DNA from: Fimenecus sp051881335 | GTDB taxonomy: Bacteria > Bacillota > Clostridia > Oscillospirales > Acutalibacteraceae | Reading direction: 5' to 3' | NCBI GenBank assembly: GCA_051881335.1 | Contig: JBJEPR010000127.1 | Coordinates: 1-16,060 of the forward strand | DNA length: 16,060 nt | Part shown: piece after piece, positions 6,222 to 14,204 of the stretch | How positions within the stretch are numbered: position 1 is the stretch's first letter | Layout: each line of letters opens with the position of its first letter | Program-made: the position numbers and the translations under genes | The notes under the pieces: generated by a model | What the model was told of the DNA's origin: nothing | The model's database searches: none | The model's input: the letters and a program-made list of their open reading frames with translations, nothing else

Positions 6222-7165
6222 TCTGTTTTTTCTAACCCCTGCGGGCCTAAAAATTCACGCAATAAAGAGGTTTCGGGGATAAGCGACGGGGAAATCGGCA
6301 CGAAAAGCCTGAGTGCCGCCGCCAATTCCTCGGCATCTTTTTTCTGTTCGCCTGAAAGCGCGGCGCCCTCAAGCATATTTAAGCAGGTGTCGCGGAACAC
6401 ACACGGCGCGCTTAAATGCACGGAATTGATTTTTACATCGGCGCAGTCGCGGTACGGAAACAAATATTTATCCTCGCCCTTGCGTACATTTTCCCACAAG
6501 CTGTATGTGTTTTCCACCGAGCTTGCGCGGAACAAATAGTCACGCGTCATACGGCGCAAAAAACGCAAATTGCGTTTGTTAAGGATAATTTTGCCCCGTT
6601 CATTATATATGCGCGAAGACACGCTGATATAGATTTTCAACAGGTTTTTCTGCGGCAGAGCGTCGGTAATCAACGGATTTAACGCGTGCAAGCCCTCGAC
6701 CACCACGGCGTCCTGTTCGCCGAGCGTCACAGTGCGCACTTCTGCACTGCGTTTGCCTGTGGTGAAATCGAAAATCGGCAAATCGGTCGCCGCACCCGAT
6801 AAAAGCAACCGAATGGTTTCCGAAAATTTCGGCAAATCGAGTGCATACACAGTTTCAAAATCGGGCTTTCCGGTTTCGTCGAGTGGAATTTTATCGCGGT
6901 CTAAATAAAAATCGTCCAGCGACACCACATAGGTTTGCATACCGCGCGCCGTACACTTTTGCGCAATTTTGTTGGCGGTGGTGGTTTTGCCCGAGGCAGA
7001 AGGCCCTGCGAGCATCACAATTTCGCGCCCGTCATCGCCCGCAATGCGCGCGGTAATGTCGTTTAAAATATTGTCAAACCGCGTTTCACTGCGACGCACA
7101 AGCTCTGCGGGGTCGTTTGCCGCCAAATCATTGATATATTCCAAATAATTGTTGATGTTCGACAT
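6218..7165 (-). CDS. Uridine kinase/phosphoribulokinase-family nucleoside kinase (stand-alone kinase half)
   Basis: A 315-residue P-loop kinase. GPSASGKTT (Walker A, 54-62, Lys60), SLDDFYLDR (82-90), VVVEGLHALNP and RRMTRDYLFRA match the uridine kinase branch, which phosphorylates uridine/cytidine or related nucleosides. In many Clostridia the homologous nucleoside kinase is about 550 residues and carries an N-terminal TGS/ThrRS-like region; the start of this protein aligns with the linker just before the kinase domain. It is therefore a kinase-only version with about 50 preceding residues. No remnant of the missing half is seen upstream, where hemZ ends 4 nt before the ATG, so it is not a local frameshift. 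AGGTGA lies 4-5 nt before the ATG and includes the hemZ stop, suggesting coupling. The exact nucleoside is unknown. Confidence 0.85.
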   Translation of the reverse strand: MSNINNYLEYINDLAANDPAELVRRSETRFDNILNDITARIAGDDGREIVMLAGPSASGKTTTANKIAQKCTARGMQTYVVSLDDFYLDRDKIPLDETGKPDFETVYALDLPKFSETIRLLLSGAATDLPIFDFTTGKRSAEVRTVTLGEQDAVVVEGLHALNPLITDALPQKNLLKIYISVSSRIYNERGKIILNKRNLRFLRRMTRDYLFRASSVENTYSLWENVRKGEDKYLFPYRDCADVKINSVHLSAPCVFRDTCLNMLEGAALSGEQKKDAEELAAALRLFVPISPSLIPETSLLREFLGPQGLEKTD

Positions 7166-7169
7166 ACCG

Positions 7170-8645
7170 TCACCTACTTCCCTTAAATCCTATGTGTTGC
7201 GCGTAAAACGGCAGAATGGCCGCCTTGCGGTTTTCAATTTCCGCAAACCCCGAAATATATTCATATGGATATTTATAGTTAAATATGCGTTCGATTTCTT
7301 TGCCGTGGGGCGCTTTTAATTTGGTCACCGCACCCGCGCCCACCGCAAAGACGGTGTGGCACTCCTCCATCATAAAAATGTTGTAAATACATTCAAAACC
7401 GGGTTTTGCATAGCCGGTATTTTCAAGGTTGCCGAGCGTTTTCGACTGGCGGTACATATAATAGGGATTGTAGTCTGCCGCCGTCAGGCCTTGATAGGCA
7501 TACTTGAGCATTTCATCTGCCGCTTTGCCTGCCGCGCGCTCGATTTGCGTATTTTGCGTGCCGAGATTGGACGCGCGCTTTAAAGACAGCGTGTGCACAG
7601 TGATATTTTCCGGTGTCAAGGTCAGCGCCTTGTCGATGGAATTGCAAAACGACGAAACCGTATCGGTCGGCAGCCCCGCAATAAAATCCATATTGATATT
7701 TCGGAAGCCCACCGCGCGCGCCTCGTAAAATTTTTCTTCGGTCAAGGCGGCAGTATGCTGTCTGCCGATTTCACGCAAAACCGCGTCGTTAAAGGTTTGG
7801 GGATTGATGCTGATGCGCGTAACGCCGCCCGCTTTTAGCGCGTCGAGCTTTTCGCGGGTAATCGTATCGGGTCTGCCCGCTTCGACGGTGTATTCGCGCA
7901 CAGCGGACAAATCAAACGCTTCCTCCACTGCCGCAAGCAAGCGGCGCAACTCGTCCGCCGAAAGGGTGGTGGGCGTGCCGCCGCCGAAGTAAACGCTTTC
8001 AAGGCGCAAGCCCAACTGTTTGGCGTATGCACCTGTTTGCTTGATTTCTTCACACAACAGCCGCACATAATCGGGCACCAATTTTTTTGCGGTATCGCTT
8101 GTCATCGCGTGTGATACAAACGAACAGTAACTGCACCGCGTGGGGCAAAACGGAACGGAAACATACAAACTGCACGAATCGGGACGCGAGGATGCGATAA
8201 TCGCGGTTTCGCGCGCGGCGACGCTTTCTGTGAGCGCCGTTTTTTGCGGCGATACGAAAAAGCGGTCGGTAAAATAGGTGCGTGCCGCCGCTTCACCCAT
8301 TTCCGCTTGCAAAGTGAGCAACAATTTCGACGGGCGAATCCCCGTCAACAGCCCCCATTGCGGCGTGTAGCCTGTGACTTCTTTTAACCCGCAAAACAAA
8401 AGCGTTGCGAGTTTCAGCTCGCGGTCATCGTCTGTGGCAAGTTCTTCTGCTTTACACCATTTCTGCCCGTCGATTTGTATGGAAACGCGCGCCGTGTCCG
8501 CTTCGATTTGCGCAGTACACACGGTTTCCGTTTGCGTGTGCGACACCGCTTCAAAAACGACGCGGATTTTTTCATTCGGGAAAAATACCCGTGTCAATTT
8601 TTCGAGTTCATATTGATAGGTATTCCCCAAAACCTCTAAAATCAT
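7170..8645 (-). CDS. hemZ: Radical SAM protein HemZ (coproporphyrinogen dehydrogenase-like)
   Basis: A 491-residue radical SAM enzyme. An N-terminal region of about 150 residues (with GLLTGIRPSKLL, 98-110) typical of HemZ precedes the barrel. The cluster motif CPTRCSYC gives Cys167, Cys171 and Cys174, followed by GGGTP (221-225, SAM binding), SINPQTFND and NMDFIAGLPT. HemZ is annotated as anaerobic coproporphyrinogen III oxidase, but true HemN has a fourth cysteine (CxxxCxxCxC). Here the position is Phe (CSF), as in the heme chaperone HemW, so the enzymatic label is uncertain. The ATG overlaps the upstream MBL gene in an ATGA, with GGAGA about 8 nt upstream, so the two are translationally coupled. 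No other heme gene is in the window. Confidence 0.88.
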   Translation of the reverse strand: MILEVLGNTYQYELEKLTRVFFPNEKIRVVFEAVSHTQTETVCTAQIEADTARVSIQIDGQKWCKAEELATDDDRELKLATLLFCGLKEVTGYTPQWGLLTGIRPSKLLLTLQAEMGEAAARTYFTDRFFVSPQKTALTESVAARETAIIASSRPDSCSLYVSVPFCPTRCSYCSFVSHAMTSDTAKKLVPDYVRLLCEEIKQTGAYAKQLGLRLESVYFGGGTPTTLSADELRRLLAAVEEAFDLSAVREYTVEAGRPDTITREKLDALKAGGVTRISINPQTFNDAVLREIGRQHTAALTEEKFYEARAVGFRNINMDFIAGLPTDTVSSFCNSIDKALTLTPENITVHTLSLKRASNLGTQNTQIERAAGKAADEMLKYAYQGLTAADYNPYYMYRQSKTLGNLENTGYAKPGFECIYNIFMMEECHTVFAVGAGAVTKLKAPHGKEIERIFNYKYPYEYISGFAEIENRKAAILPFYAQHIGFKGSR

Positions 8646-9283
8646 TGTCCGATTCTCCGCATATACCGATTATGTGTGCGCTCATAGCCGAGTGTGGTAG
8701 CGCGGTTGTGCCCTGTGCAGACGGTAAAATCGCCGTCCAGATTTTTCAAGCGAATGAGTGACGCAAGCAAGTCCTCGTCACTGCCGCCGGGGAAATCCGT
8801 GCGCCCCGCCGTCAGGCAAAACAGCGTGTCGCCCGTGAACAGATTTCGGTTTTCAAAATCCGCATAGCAAACGCTGCCTTTGGTGTGCCCGGGCGTATGG
8901 AGCACGGTCAGGGTGGTTTCCCCCAGTTGGATTTCATCGCCGTCGTGCAAAATACGGTCGGGATTTACGGGCGTTTGCTGTCCTGCGCACTCCCACGAGC
9001 AAAGGCTTTTTTCCTCATCGGTCAGGCAGTCCGCATCAAGCGCGTGGACACAAATTTGCGCCTTCGGGAAATGCTGTTTTAATGCCGCCACGCCCAAAAT
9101 ATGGTCAAAATGCCCGTGCGTGAGCAAAATATATTCGACCGTACCGCCCGAAAGCTTTGCGAGCAATTCGTCGGTACAGTCGCCCGCGTCCACCACGGCA
9201 ATTTTGCCCGTGGCGGTGTCGGTGATGATATGGGTATTTGCCGCAATCGGTCCTTGCGGCAAGGATTGAACGGTTACTGCCAT
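8642..9283 (-). CDS. Metallo-beta-lactamase-fold hydrolase (glyoxalase II-like, YqgX-type)
   Basis: A 213-residue MBL-fold enzyme with a full dinuclear metal site: THGHFDH (His56, His58, Asp60, His61), HTPGHTKGS (His133), FTGDTLF (Asp152) and CTGHN (His192). This is the short glyoxalase II-like subgroup that often acts as a thioesterase; the substrate is not known. The frame extends to an ATG at 9316 inside dtd, but that ATG has no ribosome site. The ATG at 9281-9283 has GGAGAGG about 11 nt upstream (inside the end of dtd), 4 nt after the dtd stop, and gives the normal MAVTVQSLPQGPIAANTH start. The relA-dtd-MBL-hemZ order recurs in Clostridia, hinting at a function linked to translation quality or HemZ. 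Confidence 0.9.
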   Translation of the reverse strand: MAVTVQSLPQGPIAANTHIITDTATGKIAVVDAGDCTDELLAKLSGGTVEYILLTHGHFDHILGVAALKQHFPKAQICVHALDADCLTDEEKSLCSWECAGQQTPVNPDRILHDGDEIQLGETTLTVLHTPGHTKGSVCYADFENRNLFTGDTLFCLTAGRTDFPGGSDEDLLASLIRLKNLDGDFTVCTGHNRATTLGYERTHNRYMRRIGQ

Positions 9284-9287
9284 CTGT

Positions 9288-9746
9288 TTATTTTCCTCTC
9301 CAAATTTCGGTATCATACAAAATCGTGACGGGGCCGTTGTTCAACAGTTCGACTTCCATATGCGCGCCGAACACGCCTTTTTCAACCTTGCGCACGCCGT
9401 TTTTCAAAAGCTCGTCGCAATACAGGTTGTAAAGTCGGTCAGCTTCACAGGGCTCCGCCGCGCCGATGAACGACGGGCGGTTGCCTTTTTTGACATCGGC
9501 GCAAAGGGTGAACTGCGAAATCGCCAAAATCTCGCCGTCAATATCCAAAACGGAACGGTTCATTTTATCGTTTTCATCGGTGAACACCCGCAAATTGGCG
9601 GTTTTGCGCGCCAAAATTTCGGCGTCGGCATCGGTATCGCCCGCCTGCACGCCGACCAAAATCATATAGCCCTCGCCCACCTTGCCGACGGTTTTGCCGT
9701 CCACGGACACCTGCGCGTGTTTGACTCGCTGAATCACTGCTTTCAT
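9288..9746 (-). CDS. dtd: D-aminoacyl-tRNA deacylase
   Basis: DTD hydrolyses D-aminoacyl-tRNAs (and glycine mischarged on tRNA-Ala), recycling tRNA and enforcing homochirality of proteins. The 152-residue protein has the family start MKAVIQRVKHAQVSVDG, the catalytic SQFTLCAD (77-84) and the NNGPVT motif (136-141), whose cis Gly-Pro pair excludes L-amino acids. All key motifs are intact and length is normal. The ATG is 5 nt after the relA stop, with AGAGG 8 nt upstream that lies in the last relA codons. Downstream it is closely followed by the MBL hydrolase gene. Confidence 0.97.
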   Translation of the reverse strand: MKAVIQRVKHAQVSVDGKTVGKVGEGYMILVGVQAGDTDADAEILARKTANLRVFTDENDKMNRSVLDIDGEILAISQFTLCADVKKGNRPSFIGAAEPCEADRLYNLYCDELLKNGVRKVEKGVFGAHMEVELLNNGPVTILYDTEIWRGK

Positions 9747-9751
9747 CTGCT

Positions 9752-11941
9752 TTACCTCTCTACGCTCAGCACACCATCCACCTTTTCAATGCGCGAAATC
9801 ACATTTTTCAGGTGGTCAACATTGCTGACGGTAATGGTCATATAAATGGTGCTTCTGCCGTCTTTTGCGTCGCGTGTGGAAATCTCGTTAATATTCACGC
9901 GCATATTCGCAAGTTGCACCGACACATCTGCCATAAGTCCGATGCGCGACAGCGCCGTAATTTGCAAAGACGCTTTGAATTCCTTTTTTACATCGTTATT
10001 CCAAGTCACACGCACCCAACGCTCGGGCTCAGGGCAGTTGTGTAAATCGGCAGGAACATTCGGACAGTCGCGCTTGTGCACGGAAATGCCGTGCCCACGG
10101 GTGATAAAGCCGATAATATTGTCGCCCGGTAATGGATTACAGCAACGGGAGAATTTAATCAGCACATTGTCCACGCCCTCAACCGTTACGCCGTCCTTTC
10201 CCTTCGGGCGGGCGGTTTTGACCTCGGGCAGTAATTCGGTAGTCTCTTGCGGGCGGTAATTTTTATTGTATTCCTCTTTGATATAGGGCATTAAGCGAAT
10301 GACCGAAACCCCACCGAAGCCAATCGCGGCATAGAAATCGTCCACATTATCAAAGTGTTGGCGCGAAGCCAAATTCGCAATGAACTGTTCGTACTGCTCG
10401 TCGTCCAAGCGGATATAGTTGCGGCGGAACTCGCGGTCCACCTCCGCTTTGCCCTCGACAATATTTTCGTCGCGCTTTTCATTTTTAAACCACGAACGGA
10501 TTTTATTGCGCGCGGAGCTGGTTTTGGCAATCGAAAGCCAGTCGCGCGAAGGACCTTTCCCCTGCTGGGAGGAAGTGAGCACCTCGACGATTTCACCGGT
10601 TTTGACCTGATAATCAATCGGCACAATGCGCCCGTCCACCTTTGCGCCGACCATTTTGTTGCCGACGGCGGTGTGAATGGCGTAGGCAAAATCAATCACC
10701 GTTGCACCGCTCGGCAGATTGATCACATCGCCGCGCGGGGTAAAGACAAACACATCTTCGGGGATTAAGTCGCTTTTAATCGCGCGCACCAATTCCTGCA
10801 CATCGCCCGACTCTTTTTGGTCGTCGAGCATTTGGCGAATCCACGCCAAGCGCTCGTCCAAATTGGATTTGCCTTTTAAGCCCAATTTGTATTTCCAGTG
10901 CGCCGCGATACCGAATTCTGCGGTGCGATGCATTTCCCAAGTGCGTATCTGCACTTCAAACGGAATGCCGTCACGCCCCAAGACCGTGGTGTGCAAGGAC
11001 TGGTACATATTCGGCTTCGGGGTGGAAATATAGTCCTTAAACCGACCGGGCATCGGACGGAACATATCGTGTATCACGCCTAAACAGTTGTAGCAGTCAA
11101 TGACGCTGTCCACAATAATGCGAATGGCGTAAATATCATAAATCTGGTCAAAATTCTTGTTTTGCATATACATTTTGCGGTATATGCCGTGTACGCTTTT
11201 GATGCGCCCGTCAATCTGCGGATTTTTCACGACCGTCGAAATGCGTTCGCGGATTTTCTCTTTCGTCTCCTCTAAAAATTCGAGGCGCGATTTCGTCATT
11301 TGGTCGAGGGATTTTTCAATGTCGGCATAAGCAATCGGGTCTAAAAAGCGGATTGCCAAATCTTCAAGTTCCTCTTTGGCGGCGCGGATACCGAGACGGT
11401 GCGCAATCGGTGCGTAAATCTCTAACGTTTCGAGCGCTATATCGCGCTTTTTCTGCGGCGCCATATAATCGAGCGTCCGCATATTGTGCAGACGGTCGGC
11501 GAGCTTGATGATGATAACGCGAATGTCCTGATACATCGCGAGAAGCATTTTACGGATATTTTCCGCCTGAAATTCCTCTTTGGTGGCAAGCGGTACTTTG
11601 CCGAGTTTTGTCACGCCGTCCACAAGTGCGGCGACCTCGTCGCCGAATTCGCGTTTCAACTGCTCCAAGGTGACATCGGTGTCCTCTACCGTGTCGTGCA
11701 GAAGCGCCGCTTCAATGGACTGCGCGTCCATACCGAAATCCACCAAAATGTTGGCAACGGCAATCGGGTGAATGATATACGGCTGTCCCGAATAGCGAAG
11801 CTGTGCGCTGTGCACCTCCTCGGCAAGGGCATACGCCTTGTCGATTTCAGCAATTTCGGCTTTTGTGAAGCCTTTTTCTTTTTGCAGGCGCTCTTTTAAA
11901 AGGGCGTATTCTTCTTTGGGGGTTAATTCCTTCTCTTCCAT
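9752..11941 (-). CDS. relA: Bifunctional (p)ppGpp synthetase/hydrolase, long RSH protein
   Basis: A 729-residue stringent-response enzyme that makes (p)ppGpp from GTP/GDP and ATP on amino-acid starvation and degrades it otherwise. Domains in order: HD hydrolase (about 40-200) with His58, His82-Asp83, EDTDV and LADRLHNMRT; synthetase (about 235-350) with YDIYAIRIIVDS and MYQSLHTTV; TGS (about 393-456, DVFVFTPRGDV); a helical region; a zinc-finger/CC domain with RCCNPLPGD (599-607) and HKRDC (622-626); and a C-terminal ACT domain (about 655-729). The GRFKD loop (299-303) is the RxKD form typical of bifunctional enzymes rather than monofunctional RelA. Hydrolase residues are intact. ATG with AAGGAG 8 nt upstream, 3 nt after the recJ stop. 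The apt gene often found between recJ and relA is missing. Confidence 0.97.
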   Translation of the reverse strand: MEEKELTPKEEYALLKERLQKEKGFTKAEIAEIDKAYALAEEVHSAQLRYSGQPYIIHPIAVANILVDFGMDAQSIEAALLHDTVEDTDVTLEQLKREFGDEVAALVDGVTKLGKVPLATKEEFQAENIRKMLLAMYQDIRVIIIKLADRLHNMRTLDYMAPQKKRDIALETLEIYAPIAHRLGIRAAKEELEDLAIRFLDPIAYADIEKSLDQMTKSRLEFLEETKEKIRERISTVVKNPQIDGRIKSVHGIYRKMYMQNKNFDQIYDIYAIRIIVDSVIDCYNCLGVIHDMFRPMPGRFKDYISTPKPNMYQSLHTTVLGRDGIPFEVQIRTWEMHRTAEFGIAAHWKYKLGLKGKSNLDERLAWIRQMLDDQKESGDVQELVRAIKSDLIPEDVFVFTPRGDVINLPSGATVIDFAYAIHTAVGNKMVGAKVDGRIVPIDYQVKTGEIVEVLTSSQQGKGPSRDWLSIAKTSSARNKIRSWFKNEKRDENIVEGKAEVDREFRRNYIRLDDEQYEQFIANLASRQHFDNVDDFYAAIGFGGVSVIRLMPYIKEEYNKNYRPQETTELLPEVKTARPKGKDGVTVEGVDNVLIKFSRCCNPLPGDNIIGFITRGHGISVHKRDCPNVPADLHNCPEPERWVRVTWNNDVKKEFKASLQITALSRIGLMADVSVQLANMRVNINEISTRDAKDGRSTIYMTITVSNVDHLKNVISRIEKVDGVLSVER

Positions 11942-11944
11942 CGG

Positions 11945-13978
11945 TTACGCTCCTTCCTTGGACAGCGTTTTGAGAATGTTTGACGCGGACAAATCCGCTT
12001 TTTGTTTGGGTTCCGTACAGGTATACGCGCCGTTTTCGTCTTGTGTGAGCAGTTGAAGCTCCGTCAGCACATCAAAGCTGACCGCCGCCGTCGCGGCATT
12101 TTTATACGGACAGCCGCTTCGCTTACAGAACACTTCCATATCAAACGGAAATTTTCCCGCGGTTTTCATAAATTTGTAAACGCCGAGCAAAAACTCCCTT
12201 GACGGCGTCAAAAATGCGGTTTCTTTTTCGCTGAGGGGGTCGCCGTGGCGGTATTTTTCGTACAGACGCATACTTTTTAAATAGTTTTCCTCGTCCGTGT
12301 CCGAAAAACGCATTTCTTTGATATGCACGGACGGCCGTATCTCCCCGCGGAACGCATTTTTTTCAATCTGCACCGCCAAATCCACGGTATCGCCGATGCG
12401 ATAGGGAAATTCGCCGAGCACCGTGGAAAACAGCATCGCCGTAATCTCCGCCGCCCCTTTTTTGAGGGTTAAGCGCAGATGCTTGCCCTCGCCGACCGGC
12501 TTGACGGCACACAAGGTCAGTTTATAAAGTCCGAAGGTCGGCACGGGATTGTCACAGCCGCACGGTTCCAATGCCGAGAGGGTATCGAGCAAGGTCAAAT
12601 TGATATAAGCGGGGTTTAGCTTGCAATCCAAATGTACTTGTGCAAACGGTAAGCCTGCGGTTTTGGTAAAGGTATGCAAGGCGTCACGCAAAGCAGGAAT
12701 ATTTTCGGTTTGGATACCTAACCCCGCCGCCCCCGGGTGGCCGCCGAAATGTGTCAACAGCACTTCGCACGATTTTAACGCGTCATACACAGAAAAGCCC
12801 GGAATACTGCGGCACGAGCCTTTGCCCGTTTCCCCGTCGGTAGCAATGACCACGGCGGGCTTGCCGTATTTGGAAGTCAGACGCGCGGCGACAATCCCGA
12901 TAACGCCCGGGTGCCACCCCTCGCCCGATACGACCAAAACACTTGCATATTTCACGGCGGGGGTTTCTTCGATTTGCCGGATTGCCTCGGCGGAAATTTT
13001 CGTTTCAATCGCCTGGCGCTGTTTATTTAAACTATCGGTTTCGTTGGCAAGCTCTGCCGCATCCTGCTCGTTGTCGCAAAGCAACAGTTGCAATGCGGTT
13101 TCGGCACTGCCGATACGGCCTGCGGCATTGATACGCGGTGCCAAGGTGAACGCCACATTCGAGGCGGTTAAGGGGCGGTCTGCAACCCCCGCCACGGCTT
13201 TGAGTGCTTCCAATCCCGGGCGTGTGCCGGCATTGATACGGCGAATACCCTTTTTCACCAAGGCACGGTTTTCCCCGACCAAAGGCACCACATCGGCAAG
13301 GGTACCAATCGCCAGTAAATCGGCGTAAGACTGCAAAACCGATTCACAGTCGCCCTCCAACGCACAGACAAGCTGATACGCCACGCCAACACCCGCAAAG
13401 TCTTTAAATTCGGACGGGCAGTCTTTGCGGTGTGGATTGACAACAGCCACCGCGTCGGGCAACACTTCGCCGGGCGTATGGTGGTCGGTAATCACCATAT
13501 CCACCCCGAGTTCTTTGGCAAGCGCGGCTTCTTGCAGCGCCGCAATGCCGTTATCGACCGTGACAATCAAGCTTACGCCGCTTTCCGAAAGCTCCCGCAC
13601 CGCCGTGCAAGAAATTCCATACCCCTCCCGCATACGGTCGGGAATGCGGTACTCGACATTTGCCCCCTGCGACACCAAATACGAATACAAAAGCGCCGTC
13701 GAGGTCACACCGTCGGCGTCATAATCGCCGAATACGGCAATGCGTTCAAAATTTTCAACGGCAGAAGCAATGCGGTCCACCGCCTTTTCCATATCTATCA
13801 GCGTGAACGGGTCGGAAAAATCCATATCCGAGGACAAAAATGCCTCTGCCTCTGTTTCGTCGGTCAGCCCGCGGGCGGTTAAAAGCAGTGCCAAAAACGG
13901 GTCAAAGCCGCCGCTTTCGGCAAGCTGTGCCGCTGCGTCCTTATCACACGCAGACAAACACCATTGTTTTCGGCGCAT
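11945..13978 (-). CDS. recJ: Single-stranded-DNA-specific 5'-3' exonuclease RecJ
   Basis: RecJ degrades single-stranded DNA 5' to 3' in RecF-pathway recombination, mismatch repair and base-excision repair. The 677-residue protein has DHH motifs FGDYDADG (83-90), VTVDNG (139-144), ITDHHTP (163-169) and GTLADVVPL (225-233), then the DHHA1 core with GWHPGVIGIVAAR (354-366), CRSIPGF (389-395) and GGHPGAAGL (412-420), followed by an OB-fold region. It exceeds the E. coli protein (577) and is shorter than B. subtilis (about 786). The last 120 residues form a Firmicute-type C-terminal extension containing CKRSGCPYKN. ATG with AAAGGGGG 7 nt upstream. It heads the leftward operon behind a good promoter in the divergent gap. 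Confidence 0.96.
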   Translation of the reverse strand: MRRKQWCLSACDKDAAAQLAESGGFDPFLALLLTARGLTDETEAEAFLSSDMDFSDPFTLIDMEKAVDRIASAVENFERIAVFGDYDADGVTSTALLYSYLVSQGANVEYRIPDRMREGYGISCTAVRELSESGVSLIVTVDNGIAALQEAALAKELGVDMVITDHHTPGEVLPDAVAVVNPHRKDCPSEFKDFAGVGVAYQLVCALEGDCESVLQSYADLLAIGTLADVVPLVGENRALVKKGIRRINAGTRPGLEALKAVAGVADRPLTASNVAFTLAPRINAAGRIGSAETALQLLLCDNEQDAAELANETDSLNKQRQAIETKISAEAIRQIEETPAVKYASVLVVSGEGWHPGVIGIVAARLTSKYGKPAVVIATDGETGKGSCRSIPGFSVYDALKSCEVLLTHFGGHPGAAGLGIQTENIPALRDALHTFTKTAGLPFAQVHLDCKLNPAYINLTLLDTLSALEPCGCDNPVPTFGLYKLTLCAVKPVGEGKHLRLTLKKGAAEITAMLFSTVLGEFPYRIGDTVDLAVQIEKNAFRGEIRPSVHIKEMRFSDTDEENYLKSMRLYEKYRHGDPLSEKETAFLTPSREFLLGVYKFMKTAGKFPFDMEVFCKRSGCPYKNAATAAVSFDVLTELQLLTQDENGAYTCTEPKQKADLSASNILKTLSKEGA

Positions 13979-14020
13979 ATTTCCGCCCCCTTTCTGACCA
14001 TAGAAATGAATAATAGAGTT

Positions 14021-14049
14021 ATTTTAACATTTTTTTTATTCGGTTTCAA
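14021..14049 (-). promoter_or_regulatory. Sigma-A promoter of the recJ-relA operon
   Basis: On the minus strand, TTGAAA (14044-14049), a 17-nt spacer and TAAAAT (14021-14026), with a TG for an extended -10. Predicted start is near 14014, giving a leader of about 36 nt. The -35 box lies inside an inverted repeat. Confidence 0.72.
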
Positions 14050-14053
14050 CCGA
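14040..14053. promoter_or_regulatory. Candidate operator: inverted repeat on the recJ -35 box
   Basis: TCGGTT-TC-AACCGA is a perfect 6-2-6 inverted repeat that fully covers the -35 box of the recJ promoter and lies about 50 bp upstream of the divergent dehydratase promoter. It is a plausible repressor site, but no cognate regulator is identifiable and chance occurrence is possible. Confidence 0.33.
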
Positions 14054-14103
14054 TATGTGCGGATTTTACAAGAGATTTCCGTTTTTTTCTATATGTGAAT
14101 TTA

Positions 14104-14132
14104 TTGACATACGAAAAAGAAAAGAGTAAAAT
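14104..14132 (+). promoter_or_regulatory. Sigma-A promoter of the nucleotide-sugar dehydratase gene
   Basis: A consensus TTGACA (14104-14109), a 17-nt spacer and TAAAAT (14127-14132). Predicted start is near 14139, giving a leader of about 65 nt before the GTG at 14205. In that leader GCCGAA (14148-14153) can pair with TTCGGC (14173-14178) as a weak hairpin. Confidence 0.75.
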
Positions 14133-14204
14133 TTATAGTTAAGTATAGCCGAATGCAATCGGGGATGATGTCTTCGGCGTTCAAAACAGAACAGGGGGAT
14201 GGCA

